This document shows positions 6,665 to 15,792 of a stretch of 20,113 nucleotides of DNA, one piece after another. Every line of letters starts with the position of its first letter. Position 1 is the first letter of the stretch. This DNA is from an uncultured Oscillospiraceae bacterium (GTDB taxonomy: Bacteria > Bacillota > Clostridia > Oscillospirales > Oscillospiraceae): positions 50,909-71,021 of the forward strand of contig CAQCFX010000002.1 in NCBI GenBank assembly GCA_948766235.1. Direction: 5' to 3'. The position numbers were made by a program, and so were the translations under genes. Under the pieces are notes generated by a model. It was not told the origin of the DNA, did no database searches, and saw only the letters and a list, made by a program, of their open reading frames with translations.

Positions 6665-9139
6665 GTGGCCAGCATTGCGAAAATTGCCGTATCGGCGGCC
6701 ACCTACGCCATTGACCGGCCCTATGATTATCGGATTCCCCCAAAACTGGAGGGCACTGTGCATCCCGGAATGCGGGCAGCGGTTCCCTTTGGCGCAGGAA
6801 ACCGGGTCTGTGACGGAATTGTGTTAGCTTTAGGGCAGCGGGAGGATATCGGGAAACTGAAAGATATCATTGCGCTTTTGGATGAGGAGCCGATGCTGGG
6901 GCCTGAGTTTATACAGCTGGCCCTGTGGATGCGTGAGCAGTATTACTGTACTGTGTACGACGCTATGCGGGTGATGCTTCCCGCAGGGCTGTGGTTTTCA
7001 CTGAAGGACTGCTGGCGCATTGCGCCGATGATGGACCGGGAGGCAGCCTATGAAGCTGCCGGCAGCGACCCATTGGCCCGGAAACTGGTTGAGATGCTGC
7101 TTGCCAATCATGGCTGGGCGGAGCTGGGAAAAATTCGTATGGCATTTGGAACCGCTGACCCAGGGCCGGCGCTGCGGATGTTGGCCCAAAAGGGAGCTGT
7201 GGTCCAAGAGGCCAGCGCGGCACGGAGCGTCAATGACAAAACGCAGCAGGTGGCTGTGCTGACGATGGCCCCTGATGAAGTAATGGCGGCGCTGGCTCCA
7301 AAGCGGAAGCGCGCCCCGCTTCAATTTGCTGTGGGGGAAACTTTGTGCGCGATGGGAGAGGCGTCCGCCAAAGAGCTGTGCTATTTTACCGGCGCGTCGA
7401 TGAGTACCCTCAAATCGCTGGAGCGGCAGGGAATCCTCACCTTGTCCAAACGGGAGGTGTACCGCAGGCCCAGTTTGCCGGAATGGGAGGAGACCGAGAC
7501 TGCGTCAGTGACCCTCAACGCAGAGCAGCAGACGGCCTATTCCCGTCTGCTGGAGTTGACGCAAACGCAGAATGGCGCCACAGCCTTGCTGTATGGCGTC
7601 ACCGGAAGCGGAAAAACTCAAATATATTTGAAGCTGATTCACTCTTTATTGGAAAAGGACAGAGCGGCCTTGGTGATGGTGCCGGAGATTGCCTTGACGC
7701 CCCAGCTTATGAGAATTTTTTCCGCTCATTTTGGGCGGGAAGTAGCGATACTGCACAGTATGCTGTCCGCTGGGGAGCGCTGTGATGAATGGAAGCGGAT
7801 CCGCCGGGGAGAGGCAAAGGTGGTGGTGGGAACCCGGTCGGCGGTTTTTGCGCCTTTGCCCAATTTGGGTATTATTATTATGGACGAGGAGCAGGAACCA
7901 TCCTATAAATCGGAGCAGAGTCCACGGTATCATGCTCGGGAAGTGGCCCGCTATCGCTGCTACAAGGCGAACGCATTGCTGTTGCTGGGGTCGGCAACGC
8001 CGTCGGTTTACACAATGTACCATGCGCAGCGGGGAGAATACAGTATTGTTCCGCTCCGCTGCCGGTTTAACGAACAGGCGCTGCCTCAAGTGACCATTGT
8101 GGATATGCGGGAGGAGCTTCGGCGGGGAAACGGCGGCTGCATCAGCGCCGCGCTGGCCCAGCGGCTGTGGGAAACCGTGGAGCGGGGAGAGCAGGCAATC
8201 CTGTTTCTGAACCGCCGGGGAGCCAGCCGTATGGCGAGCTGCGGAGAGTGCGGCGAAACGCCTGCCTGTCCCCGGTGCTCAGTGCACCTGACTTATCACT
8301 CCGCCAACCGAAGGCTTATGTGTCACTACTGCGGCTTCTCTCAGCCGCTGCCGGAGCGCTGCCCGGTGTGCGGCGGTTTGCTGAACTTTGTGGGAGCTGG
8401 AACGCAGAAGGTAGAGGAGGAGCTTCAAGGGCTGCTTCCGGGAGTGAGGGTGCTTCGGATGGATGCGGATACGGTTTCCGCCACACACAGCCATGAGGAG
8501 CTGCTTAAAAGATTTCAGAAGGAGCGCATTCCAATTCTGCTGGGCACACAGATGGTGGCGAAGGGGTTGGATTTTGAGAATGTGACCCTGGTAGGGGCGA
8601 TATCGGCGGACCAAACGCTCTACACGGGAGATATCTATGCCAGTGAGCGAACGTTTTCTCTGCTTGCCCAAGTAGTGGGCCGGGCAGGGCGCGGAAATAA
8701 AGCAGGACAGGCTATTATCCAGACCCTCACGCCGGATCATGAGGTCATTCAATGTGCTGCGCGGCAGGATTATGATTCCTTTTATCGCCAGGAAATTAGG
8801 CTTCGGGAGGTGCGAGATTTGCCTCCCTGCAATGATATGTTTGTGTTTTGTGCGTCTGGATTGGAGGAAACGGCGGTGCTGCACGCCTGCCTTCGTCTGC
8901 GGGAGAGCGTAACCATGGCCATGAATCAGGGAGCTTATGCTGGTGTTCCCTACCGTGTGTTGGGACCGGCGCCTGCGGCAGTGGTCAAGGTCAATGACCG
9001 TTATCGCTATCGTCTGATTCTGAACGCCAAAAATACCAAGAGCATGCGACAGCTGACGGCGCATCTGCTCCAGCGGACCCAGACTGATAAGCAAAACCGT
9101 GGGGTGGCTCTTTTTGCGGATATAAACCCGGTTGAGTAA
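6665..9139 (+). CDS. priA: Primosomal replication restart helicase PriA
   Basis: PriA recognises stalled forks and recombination intermediates and reloads the replicative helicase. From the N-terminus it has a DNA-binding region (AKIAVSAATYAIDRPYDYRIP, PFGAGNRVCDGIV), Walker A GVTGSGKT (residues 311-318), and a Walker B motif that reads DEEQ (407-410) where DEEH is usual. Eight zinc-binding cysteines follow as four C-x2-C pairs (526/529, 535/538, 553/556, 566/569), then GTQMVAKGLDFENVTLVG and QVVGRAGRG of the second helicase lobe. The 824-residue length fits the family. I chose GTG 6665 because GAGGTGA (6650-6656) is a perfect Shine-Dalgarno sequence at eight bases; GTG 6653 and TTG 6626 are alternatives. 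Confidence 0.95.
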   Translation: MASIAKIAVSAATYAIDRPYDYRIPPKLEGTVHPGMRAAVPFGAGNRVCDGIVLALGQREDIGKLKDIIALLDEEPMLGPEFIQLALWMREQYYCTVYDAMRVMLPAGLWFSLKDCWRIAPMMDREAAYEAAGSDPLARKLVEMLLANHGWAELGKIRMAFGTADPGPALRMLAQKGAVVQEASAARSVNDKTQQVAVLTMAPDEVMAALAPKRKRAPLQFAVGETLCAMGEASAKELCYFTGASMSTLKSLERQGILTLSKREVYRRPSLPEWEETETASVTLNAEQQTAYSRLLELTQTQNGATALLYGVTGSGKTQIYLKLIHSLLEKDRAALVMVPEIALTPQLMRIFSAHFGREVAILHSMLSAGERCDEWKRIRRGEAKVVVGTRSAVFAPLPNLGIIIMDEEQEPSYKSEQSPRYHAREVARYRCYKANALLLLGSATPSVYTMYHAQRGEYSIVPLRCRFNEQALPQVTIVDMREELRRGNGGCISAALAQRLWETVERGEQAILFLNRRGASRMASCGECGETPACPRCSVHLTYHSANRRLMCHYCGFSQPLPERCPVCGGLLNFVGAGTQKVEEELQGLLPGVRVLRMDADTVSATHSHEELLKRFQKERIPILLGTQMVAKGLDFENVTLVGAISADQTLYTGDIYASERTFSLLAQVVGRAGRGNKAGQAIIQTLTPDHEVIQCAARQDYDSFYRQEIRLREVRDLPPCNDMFVFCASGLEETAVLHACLRLRESVTMAMNQGAYAGVPYRVLGPAPAAVVKVNDRYRYRLILNAKNTKSMRQLTAHLLQRTQTDKQNRGVALFADINPVE

Positions 9140-9156
9140 TAAGGAGGAGCAAATCA

Positions 9157-9639
9157 ATGGCATTGAGAAAAATTTTGACGCAAGGGGATTCTGCTTTAGA
9201 AAAGGTATGCCGCCCGGTGGAAAAGTTTGATAAGAAGCTGCATTGGCTTCTGGATGACATGAAAGAGACCTTGACGGCGTCGGGCGGCGTCGGTCTGGCA
9301 GCGCCCCAGGTTGGAATTTTGCGCCGGGTGGCGATTGTAGTGGACGATCAGGAGCAGATGATTGAACTGGTCAACCCAGCTATCATCCACCAGGAGGGTG
9401 AGCAGGATGGCATGGAAGGTTGTCTCAGCGTACCTGGAATGTACGGTAAGGTGTGCCGGCCCAATTTTGTGACGGTACGGGCACAAGACAGGAATGGGAA
9501 TACCTTCGAAGTGTCCGGGGAGGAAATGGTGGCCAGGTGCTTCTGCCATGAAATAGAGCATCTGGATGGTCATCTTTTTGTAGAACACACAGACCGGCTG
9601 TATACATTAGAGGAACTGGAAGCGATGGAGGAATTTTAA
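9157..9639 (+). CDS. def: Peptide deformylase
   Basis: Peptide deformylase removes the formyl group from the initiator Met of new proteins. All three active-site motifs are present in this 160-residue protein: GVGLAAPQ (44-51), EGCLSVP (87-93, metal-ligand Cys89) and HEIEH (131-135, the other two metal ligands and catalytic Glu132). The residue before the HExxH motif is Cys rather than the common Gln. ATG 9157 has AAGGAGG at 9141-9147. The stop shares one base with the fmt start (TAATG), the classic def-fmt coupling of deformylation with formylation. Confidence 0.96.
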   Translation: MALRKILTQGDSALEKVCRPVEKFDKKLHWLLDDMKETLTASGGVGLAAPQVGILRRVAIVVDDQEQMIELVNPAIIHQEGEQDGMEGCLSVPGMYGKVCRPNFVTVRAQDRNGNTFEVSGEEMVARCFCHEIEHLDGHLFVEHTDRLYTLEELEAMEEF

Positions 9640-10574
9640 TGAGAATTGTCTTTATGGGAACGCCGGATTTTGCTGTGCCATCCCTAAGAGCCTTAGCCGC
9701 ATCGGGGCATGAGGTTTGTGGTGTATTTACCCAGCCGGACAAGCCTAAAAGCCGGGGAATGAAGTTGCAGCCAACTCCCGTAAAGGAATACTCCTTGTCT
9801 GCTGGACTTCCAGTTTTTCAGCCTGCCAAGATGAAAGATGGGGAGGCGCTGGGTATTCTGCGCGAGCTGGAGCCGGAACTGATTGTGGTGGCGGCCTATG
9901 GAAAGATTCTGCCGCCGGAAATTTTGGAGCTGCCCAAGCTGGGATGTGTGAACGTACACTCCTCGCTGCTGCCCAAATACCGCGGGGCTGCGCCTATTAA
10001 CTGGGCGATTCTCAATGGCGAGGATGAAACCGGCGTGACCATTATGTATATGGCGGAGGGATTGGACACTGGAGATATTTTAGCGCAGCGATCTACTCCC
10101 ATTGATATCAATGAAAACGCAGCAGGGCTTTTTTCCCGCCTGGCAGATTTAGGTGCAGAACTTTTAATTGAGGTATTGGAGCAGATGGCTCAGGGTACGG
10201 CCGCCGCAGTGCCGCAAGACGACAATTTATCTTGCTATGCGCCGATGCTGTCCAAAGAGCTGTCTCCCATGGATTGGAGAAAAACAGCGCGTCAGCTCCA
10301 TGACCAGGTGCGGGGTCTATATCCGTGGCCTGCCGCTACGGCGGTTTTGGACACAGTTCGGTGCAAGATTGTGCATACCGGCCTTCCGGGAGAGCACAGC
10401 GACCAGGCGCCGGGCACCGTTTTGCAGGCGGATAAGCGGGGGCTGCGCATCAGCTGTGGAGATGGAGAAATACTGGAAATTTTAGAGTTGCAGCCGGATG
10501 GCAAAAAGGTGATGGCCGCATCGGCTTTTTTGATGGGCCATCCCATTCAGGCTGGTGTGCAGCTTACAAATTAG
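9639..10574 (+). CDS. fmt: Methionyl-tRNA formyltransferase
   Basis: Fmt formylates initiator Met-tRNA using 10-formyl-tetrahydrofolate. The 311-residue protein starts RIVFMGTPDFAVPSL and has the catalytic set N105, H107 and D143 (VNVHSSLLPKYRGAAP; GLDTGDIL), which lines up with Asn106/His108/Asp144 of the E. coli enzyme. A C-terminal tRNA-binding domain begins near DWRKTARQLHDQVRGLYPWP. The ATG overlaps the def stop by one base; GGAGG at 9627-9631 serves it. Length is normal. Confidence 0.96.
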   Translation: MRIVFMGTPDFAVPSLRALAASGHEVCGVFTQPDKPKSRGMKLQPTPVKEYSLSAGLPVFQPAKMKDGEALGILRELEPELIVVAAYGKILPPEILELPKLGCVNVHSSLLPKYRGAAPINWAILNGEDETGVTIMYMAEGLDTGDILAQRSTPIDINENAAGLFSRLADLGAELLIEVLEQMAQGTAAAVPQDDNLSCYAPMLSKELSPMDWRKTARQLHDQVRGLYPWPAATAVLDTVRCKIVHTGLPGEHSDQAPGTVLQADKRGLRISCGDGEILEILELQPDGKKVMAASAFLMGHPIQAGVQLTN

Positions 10575-10585
10575 GAGGGAAGCTC

Positions 10586-11917
10586 ATGGGGTCGGCCAGA
10601 GAGGCCGCAATGTTGACTTTGGCCGCCTGTGAGCGGCAGGGCGCATGGTCGGACGGATATTTAAAAAAACTTCTGCGAGAGCAGAAGTTGGACCGGCGAG
10701 AGGCGGCGTTAGCCGCACGTTTGAGTTACGGGGTGCTGCAGAATAAACTGCTGCTGGATTGGCATCTGGCGGCATTCTGCAAAAGCCCGTTAAGCAAGCT
10801 GGATATTAAGGTACTATGTAACCTTCGGGTGGCGGTCTATCAACTCTTATTTTTGGATAAAATACCTTGCAGTGCTGCTGTCAATGAGGCGGTTGCACTG
10901 ACAAAAAAGCATTGCCGGAATCCCAGAGCGGCTGGGATGGTCAATGGGATTCTGCGTACTATCCTTAGGCAGGAGAAGCTTTCGGAGCCGAACTATACTG
11001 ACAAGGTAAAGAACTTGTCAATACGGTACAGCCACCCGATTTGGCTGGTGAAACTGTTAGCAGCGGAGTTAGGAATGGATGGTGTAGAAGCGCTGTTGGC
11101 GGCTGACAATGAGCAGCCGTCCACTTCAGCCCAGGTCAACACGCTGCGCACCAGTTCCGTACGGCTGGAGGAAGAATTGCAGCAGGCCGGTATAACGGTG
11201 CAGCCCCATCCGTGGCTGGCGGAGTGCTTGCTGCTCAGCGGAACAGGAAATTTGGAGCAGCTTCCCGCGTTTCAACGGGGCGATTTCTATATTCAGGATG
11301 CGGCCGCCAGATTAGCGGTCAGCGCAGCAGATGTGGCGCCAGGGAGCAGAGTGCTGGACTGCTGTGCGGCCCCCGGTGGAAAATCCTTTGCCGCTGCCGT
11401 AGATATGAAGAATCAAGGGGAAATTATCTCCTGTGATATTCATCCTCATAAGATAGCGCTGATTGAGGCGGGCCGGGACCGTCTGGGGTTGTCTATTATA
11501 GCGCCTCAACTTCAAAATGCGTCCGAGATTCGGAAGGAGTGGCTGGAGGGGTTTGATACGGTGGTCGTGGATGTGCCCTGCTCTGGCCTGGGCATCATTC
11601 GCAAAAAGCCTGACATCCGCTACAAAGAGGAGGCATCCTTAGAGGAGCTGCCTGGGATTCAGCAGGCAATTTTGAGCAACTGCTCACAGTACGTACGGCA
11701 AGGCGGCGTGCTGCTTTACTCCACCTGTACGCTGCTGCGGCGGGAAAATGAAGGAGTCGTGGAAGCTTTCTTAACAGCGCATCCTCAGTTCTGCCTGGAG
11801 CCCTTTGACCTGCCTGAAATTGGTTTGCAGCCGGGGTGGATGACCTTCTGGCCCCATATTCATGGCACAGATGGTTTCTTTGTCGCCAAGCTGCGCAGAG
11901 GGGAGGATTCCGTATGA
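10586..11917 (+). CDS. rsmB: 16S rRNA (cytosine-967-C5)-methyltransferase RsmB
   Basis: RsmB methylates C967 (E. coli numbering) of 16S rRNA. The 443-residue protein has an N-terminal NusB-like helical domain (about residues 1-130, with PCSAAVNEAVALTKKH and GMVNGILR). The SAM-dependent methyltransferase domain has DCCAAPGGKS (258-267), VDVPCSGLG (C332, motif IV) and YSTCTLLRRENE (catalytic C381, motif VI). Two cysteines in motifs IV and VI are typical for m5C RNA methyltransferases. AGGAGG at 10573-10578 overlaps the fmt stop and precedes ATG 10586 by seven bases. Confidence 0.95.
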   Translation: MGSAREAAMLTLAACERQGAWSDGYLKKLLREQKLDRREAALAARLSYGVLQNKLLLDWHLAAFCKSPLSKLDIKVLCNLRVAVYQLLFLDKIPCSAAVNEAVALTKKHCRNPRAAGMVNGILRTILRQEKLSEPNYTDKVKNLSIRYSHPIWLVKLLAAELGMDGVEALLAADNEQPSTSAQVNTLRTSSVRLEEELQQAGITVQPHPWLAECLLLSGTGNLEQLPAFQRGDFYIQDAAARLAVSAADVAPGSRVLDCCAAPGGKSFAAAVDMKNQGEIISCDIHPHKIALIEAGRDRLGLSIIAPQLQNASEIRKEWLEGFDTVVVDVPCSGLGIIRKKPDIRYKEEASLEELPGIQQAILSNCSQYVRQGGVLLYSTCTLLRRENEGVVEAFLTAHPQFCLEPFDLPEIGLQPGWMTFWPHIHGTDGFFVAKLRRGEDSV

Positions 11918-12936
11918 TTGACCTTAAGTCAATGACGCCGGAGGAATTAACGGCCTATATGAAGGAGCTGAACCAACCCGCCTTTCGTGGAGGGCAGGTA
12001 TTCCGATGGCTGAACCAGGGAGTGGAATCTTTTGAAGAAATGAGCAATCTGCCCAAGGCTTTGAGGGAACAGTTGGGAAAAGAGTGTAGGCTGATTGTCC
12101 CCGTGGTAGAGCGAAAGCAGATGTCCCAGATGGATGGAACCATAAAATACCTGTGGCGGCTTTGGGACGGGAATTGTATCGAAACGGTATTGATGCGCTA
12201 CAAGCATGGGAATACTGTGTGTGTGTCAAGTCAGGTGGGATGTAATATGGGCTGCGTATTCTGCGCCTCTGCTTTAGGCGGCAAGGTCCGTGACTTGACA
12301 CCTGCTGAGATTTTGGACCAGGTGATTTTTACCCAAAAGGACAGTGGAGAAAAAATATCCAATATCGTTATGATGGGGATTGGAGAGCCGCTGGATAATT
12401 TTGACAACGTTTTGCGATTTCTGACCTTGGTCAATCACCCGGATGGGATGAATATTGGAATGCGGCATATATCGCTGTCCACCTGCGGGTTAATAAAGAA
12501 AATTGACAAACTGGCCGCGCTTGGGTTACAATTAACTTTAAGTGTATCCCTCCACGCACCGGATGACGAGACCCGTTCCCGGCTGATGCCTGTCAATCGC
12601 GGGGTGGGTGTGGGTCCGCTGATGGAGGCCTGCCGCCATTACTTTGAGGTTACCGGCAGGCGGATTTCTTATGAATATGCTATGATTGACGGCGTGAACG
12701 ATACAGATTCCCAGGCGGACCAGCTGTCCGAGCTTCTGCACGGTCAGGGGGGACACGTGAATTTGATTACGTTGAACAATGTGGCGGAATCACCGCTGAA
12801 GCCAAGCAGGCGGGTGCGGCAGTTTCAGCAGAGGCTTGAGAGCAGAGGCGTCACCGTTACCGTGCGGCGAAAGCTGGGAAGCGATATTGACGCCTCCTGC
12901 GGTCAGCTGAGGCGAAAGCATATTCAGCAGCAGTAA
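11914..12936 (+). CDS. rlmN: Dual-specificity 23S rRNA/tRNA adenine-C2 methyltransferase RlmN
   Basis: RlmN is a radical-SAM enzyme that makes 2-methyladenosine at A2503 of 23S rRNA and at A37 of some tRNAs. The 340-residue protein has the CxxxCxxC iron-sulfur motif at C110, C114 and C117 (VGCNMGCVFCAS). The two mechanistic cysteines are present: C103 in VCVSSQ (C118 of E. coli) and C329 in DIDASCGQL (C355). MGIGEPLDNFDNV is also typical. The Cfr resistance methyltransferase is a relative, but the sequence and context fit RlmN. The ATG overlaps the rsmB stop by four bases (ATGA), with GGGGAGG at 11900-11906. Confidence 0.96.
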   Translation: MIDLKSMTPEELTAYMKELNQPAFRGGQVFRWLNQGVESFEEMSNLPKALREQLGKECRLIVPVVERKQMSQMDGTIKYLWRLWDGNCIETVLMRYKHGNTVCVSSQVGCNMGCVFCASALGGKVRDLTPAEILDQVIFTQKDSGEKISNIVMMGIGEPLDNFDNVLRFLTLVNHPDGMNIGMRHISLSTCGLIKKIDKLAALGLQLTLSVSLHAPDDETRSRLMPVNRGVGVGPLMEACRHYFEVTGRRISYEYAMIDGVNDTDSQADQLSELLHGQGGHVNLITLNNVAESPLKPSRRVRQFQQRLESRGVTVTVRRKLGSDIDASCGQLRRKHIQQQ

Positions 12937-12962
12937 CCCAATTCCCGGAAGGAGGGACCTTC

Positions 12963-13700
12963 ATGAAGCTTTTTGGTGTGACGGATGTAGGCTGTCACAG
13001 AAAAGACAATCAAGACAGCTTTGCTTTGCGGCAGTTAGATGAACAAACCGCGATGCTGATTGTCTGCGATGGCATGGGCGGATATCAGGCTGGCAACGTG
13101 GCCAGTGCGGCAGCGGTAGAGGCGTTTGTTGCCGCAGTGGAGGAAGAATTTAAGAGCGGCGCCCACGATGACCCGGAATGGTGGGAGGAAGTACTGCTCC
13201 ATGCGTGCAAAAGAGCCAACCAGCAGGTGTTTGATTTGGCGCAGACCAATGCGGAATACCAAGGGATGGGTACAACCTTGGTGGCGGCTTTGGCGTTGCC
13301 CGGAGAATCTTATGTGGTAAATGTGGGCGACAGCCGGTGTTATCTCATCGAAAACGGGATGATTCGGCAGGTGACTGTGGACCATTCCCTGGTTCAGCTT
13401 CTGGTGGACAGAGGCGAAATCACGGCCGAGGAGGCCAGAGTACATCCGAAGAAAAACCTGATTACCAGGGCTTTAGGAGTGGAACGCACGGTGGACTGTG
13501 ACCTGCTTCGGGTGGAGACCGGGCCAGGCAGCCTCTTGCTGTTGTGCAGCGATGGGTTGAGCAATATGCTGGCGAACCAGGTTCTGCTTCAAAAGGCATC
13601 CGAGAAAACGAATCTGGAGCAGCTTGGCCGCAGTCTGCTGCAAATGACATTGGAACTGGGTGCGCCGGACAACGTAACTGTTGTGCTGGCACAGCTGTAA
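12963..13700 (+). CDS. prpC: PP2C-type serine/threonine protein phosphatase PrpC
   Basis: PrpC removes phosphate from targets of the neighbouring kinase PrkC. The 245-residue protein carries the PP2C metal-binding motifs: DNQDSF (D18), CDGMGG (D36), CSDGLS (D197) and PDNVTVV (D236), as well as GMGTTLVAAL and NVGDSRCYL. It has no membrane segment and so is cytoplasmic. AAGGAGGG (12949-12956) precedes ATG 12963. The next gene, prkC, begins 18 bases after the stop, the conserved pairing. Confidence 0.95.
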   Translation: MKLFGVTDVGCHRKDNQDSFALRQLDEQTAMLIVCDGMGGYQAGNVASAAAVEAFVAAVEEEFKSGAHDDPEWWEEVLLHACKRANQQVFDLAQTNAEYQGMGTTLVAALALPGESYVVNVGDSRCYLIENGMIRQVTVDHSLVQLLVDRGEITAEEARVHPKKNLITRALGVERTVDCDLLRVETGPGSLLLLCSDGLSNMLANQVLLQKASEKTNLEQLGRSLLQMTLELGAPDNVTVVLAQL

Positions 13701-13718
13701 ACAAGGAGGACTTTTACC

Positions 13719-15788
13719 ATGGATCAATACATAGGTAAAATGCTCGACAACCGCTATGAAATCCTGGAGTGCATCGGTACAGGCGGCATGGCGGTGGTCT
13801 ATAAAGCCCGATGCCATCGGCTGAATCGACTGGTAGCCGTCAAGATTTTGAAGCCCGAATTGGCCAGCGATGCGGACTTCCGCCGCCGTTTTCACGATGA
13901 GTCCCAGGCTGTGGCGATGCTTTCCAACGCCAACATAGTTTCGGTATATGACGTGAGCCACTCAGATGGTTTGGACTATATCGTCATGGAACTGGTTGAC
14001 GGTATGACGCTGAAACAGTATATGCAAAAGCGGGGGACGCCGCTGAATTGGCGTGAGGCGCTCCATTTTATCACCCAAATTGTCCGGGCGTTGAGCCATG
14101 CTCACAGCCGTGGAATTATCCATCGGGATATCAAGCCCCACAATATTATGGTTCTTCGGGATGGCAGCGTGAAGGTGACGGACTTTGGAATTGCCCAGCT
14201 GGCCAGCGCCGCCCAGAATACCATGACTCAGGAGGCGATTGGGTCTGTTCATTATATTTCTCCAGAACAGGCTAAGGGCAGCCATGTGGACTGCCGCACC
14301 GATATCTATTCTGCGGGCGTAGTGCTGTATGAGATGTTGACTGGGCGCCTTCCGTTTGAGGGGGACACGCCGGTTTTTGTGGCAATTCAGCATATTAACT
14401 CCATTCCTGTTCCGCCCAGGAGCTTGAACCCGGACGTTCCAAAGGCGTTGGAGGACATTACCATGAAGGCTATGGCTCCAGATTTGGCGCAGCGGTATGG
14501 AACGGCGGATGAGATGCTGGAAGACCTTAAGGAATTTCGTAAAAATCCGAACATGGAGGTTGCACAGCCGGCGGCTCAGTTCAGCGGAGTGGATGAGCCA
14601 ACGATGGTTGTGCCGGCAATTCGTTCTGCGGGCCAGACTGAGCATCCCCACCGAACAAGGGAGCAGTCGCCGCCGGGGCGCCGTGAACGGCGCCGTGAGG
14701 ATTTGGAAGACGATTATGATGATGACCCGCCACGGCGGGGAGGAGGATTTCTGCCCGCTCTGATTGCAATTCTTGTTATTCTGCTGTTTATTGGCGGAAT
14801 GGTTTATTTCCTGTACAATTTCCTGCTCAAGGGGATGTTCAGCGAGGTACAGGAGTATTCCGTTCCCTCACTGCTGGGCTACACGTTGGAGGACCTGGAA
14901 AATAACAAGTCAATTTTGGGTGATTTTAGGTTGGAGAATGGCGGCACAGTCTACAATGCCGAGTATCCTGAGGGACAGATTTGCGCACAGACGCCGGATG
15001 CCAATACCAAGGTCCGGGAGGGCGAGAAGACGATCACCGTGAACATCAGCGGTGGCGAGGATAAGATGTATATGCCGCGTGTGGACGGCTGGGACGCCCG
15101 ACAGGCCCTGCAAAAGCTGCAAAATGAGATGGGCTTGAAGGTGATACAGGAATATGCACCCTCCGATGATATCACCAAAGGATATATCATCTCGTATACC
15201 CCGTTTGAGGGTACCCTGGTAGGAAAAGGATACCAGGAGGAGGTGACCATCGTCATCAGCAGCGGACCGGAGAGTGTGCCCGTCATGGTGCCCCGGTTTA
15301 TCAATGTGAACTTTGACCAGGTTCAGAGCCAGTTGGACAGCCTGGGGCTGAAAATGGGGAAGGTCGAACGGTATCATAACGATGAGTACGCTGAAGGCCG
15401 GGTGTTCTGGCAGAGTGTGGACGAGCGCAAAGAGGTGGAACAGGGCACGGTCATTGACTTTTGGGTCAGCCTTGGTCCGGAGGAGCCTGAGCCCACACCT
15501 TCCGATGAGCCGGTAGTGACAGAGCCTCCGCTGCAAAGTGAGGACCCGTCTGTGGTGCCGACTCTGGACGTTTCTGTGCCCACAAGCACGCAGACCATCT
15601 CGGTGGACCTGAGCAGATATGTGGGGTCGGTCAACGTCCGTATTGTGGTAGGAGATGTAACCCTCTATGATGGGGCGGTTGAGGCTTCTACCGGGATATT
15701 GAGCCGGCAGATTAACGCATCCGGTTTGCAAATGGTGTATATCTATATCAATGAGATTTTAGAGCGCAGCTATCCGCTGCAATTCTAA
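13719..15788 (+). CDS. prkC: PASTA-domain serine/threonine protein kinase PrkC
   Basis: PrkC senses muropeptides and lipid II outside the cell and phosphorylates cytoplasmic targets; in Bacillus it triggers spore germination. The 689-residue protein has a kinase domain (about residues 10-275): GTGGMAVVY loop, K42, HRDIKPHN with D137, DFG at 155, and GSVHYISPEQ in the activation segment. A charged juxtamembrane region (about 310-340, RRERRRED then DDYDDD) leads to one transmembrane helix (about 344-368). Three PASTA repeats lie outside (about 379-446, 449-517 and 519-587). A Pro/Thr/Glu-rich spacer (587-616) then joins a C-terminal beta-rich domain (about 617-689) that is not PASTA-like. The ATG at 13719 has AAGGAGG. 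Confidence 0.95.
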   Translation: MDQYIGKMLDNRYEILECIGTGGMAVVYKARCHRLNRLVAVKILKPELASDADFRRRFHDESQAVAMLSNANIVSVYDVSHSDGLDYIVMELVDGMTLKQYMQKRGTPLNWREALHFITQIVRALSHAHSRGIIHRDIKPHNIMVLRDGSVKVTDFGIAQLASAAQNTMTQEAIGSVHYISPEQAKGSHVDCRTDIYSAGVVLYEMLTGRLPFEGDTPVFVAIQHINSIPVPPRSLNPDVPKALEDITMKAMAPDLAQRYGTADEMLEDLKEFRKNPNMEVAQPAAQFSGVDEPTMVVPAIRSAGQTEHPHRTREQSPPGRRERRREDLEDDYDDDPPRRGGGFLPALIAILVILLFIGGMVYFLYNFLLKGMFSEVQEYSVPSLLGYTLEDLENNKSILGDFRLENGGTVYNAEYPEGQICAQTPDANTKVREGEKTITVNISGGEDKMYMPRVDGWDARQALQKLQNEMGLKVIQEYAPSDDITKGYIISYTPFEGTLVGKGYQEEVTIVISSGPESVPVMVPRFINVNFDQVQSQLDSLGLKMGKVERYHNDEYAEGRVFWQSVDERKEVEQGTVIDFWVSLGPEEPEPTPSDEPVVTEPPLQSEDPSVVPTLDVSVPTSTQTISVDLSRYVGSVNVRIVVGDVTLYDGAVEASTGILSRQINASGLQMVYIYINEILERSYPLQF

Positions 15789-15792
15789 CGAC

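Noticed and set aside
8279..9163. 294-codon minus-strand frame across priA
   Set aside because: It is antisense to the zinc-binding and helicase motifs of PriA, has no Shine-Dalgarno sequence of note and no recognisable domain.
11914..12936. Cfr-type antibiotic resistance methyltransferase
   Set aside because: The gene sits in the conserved rsmB-rlmN-prpC order and keeps housekeeping RlmN features along its whole length.
14910..15731. 273-codon minus-strand frame across the PASTA region of prkC
   Set aside because: It is antisense to conserved PASTA repeats and its composition (many His, Arg, Leu) is typical of a shadow frame.
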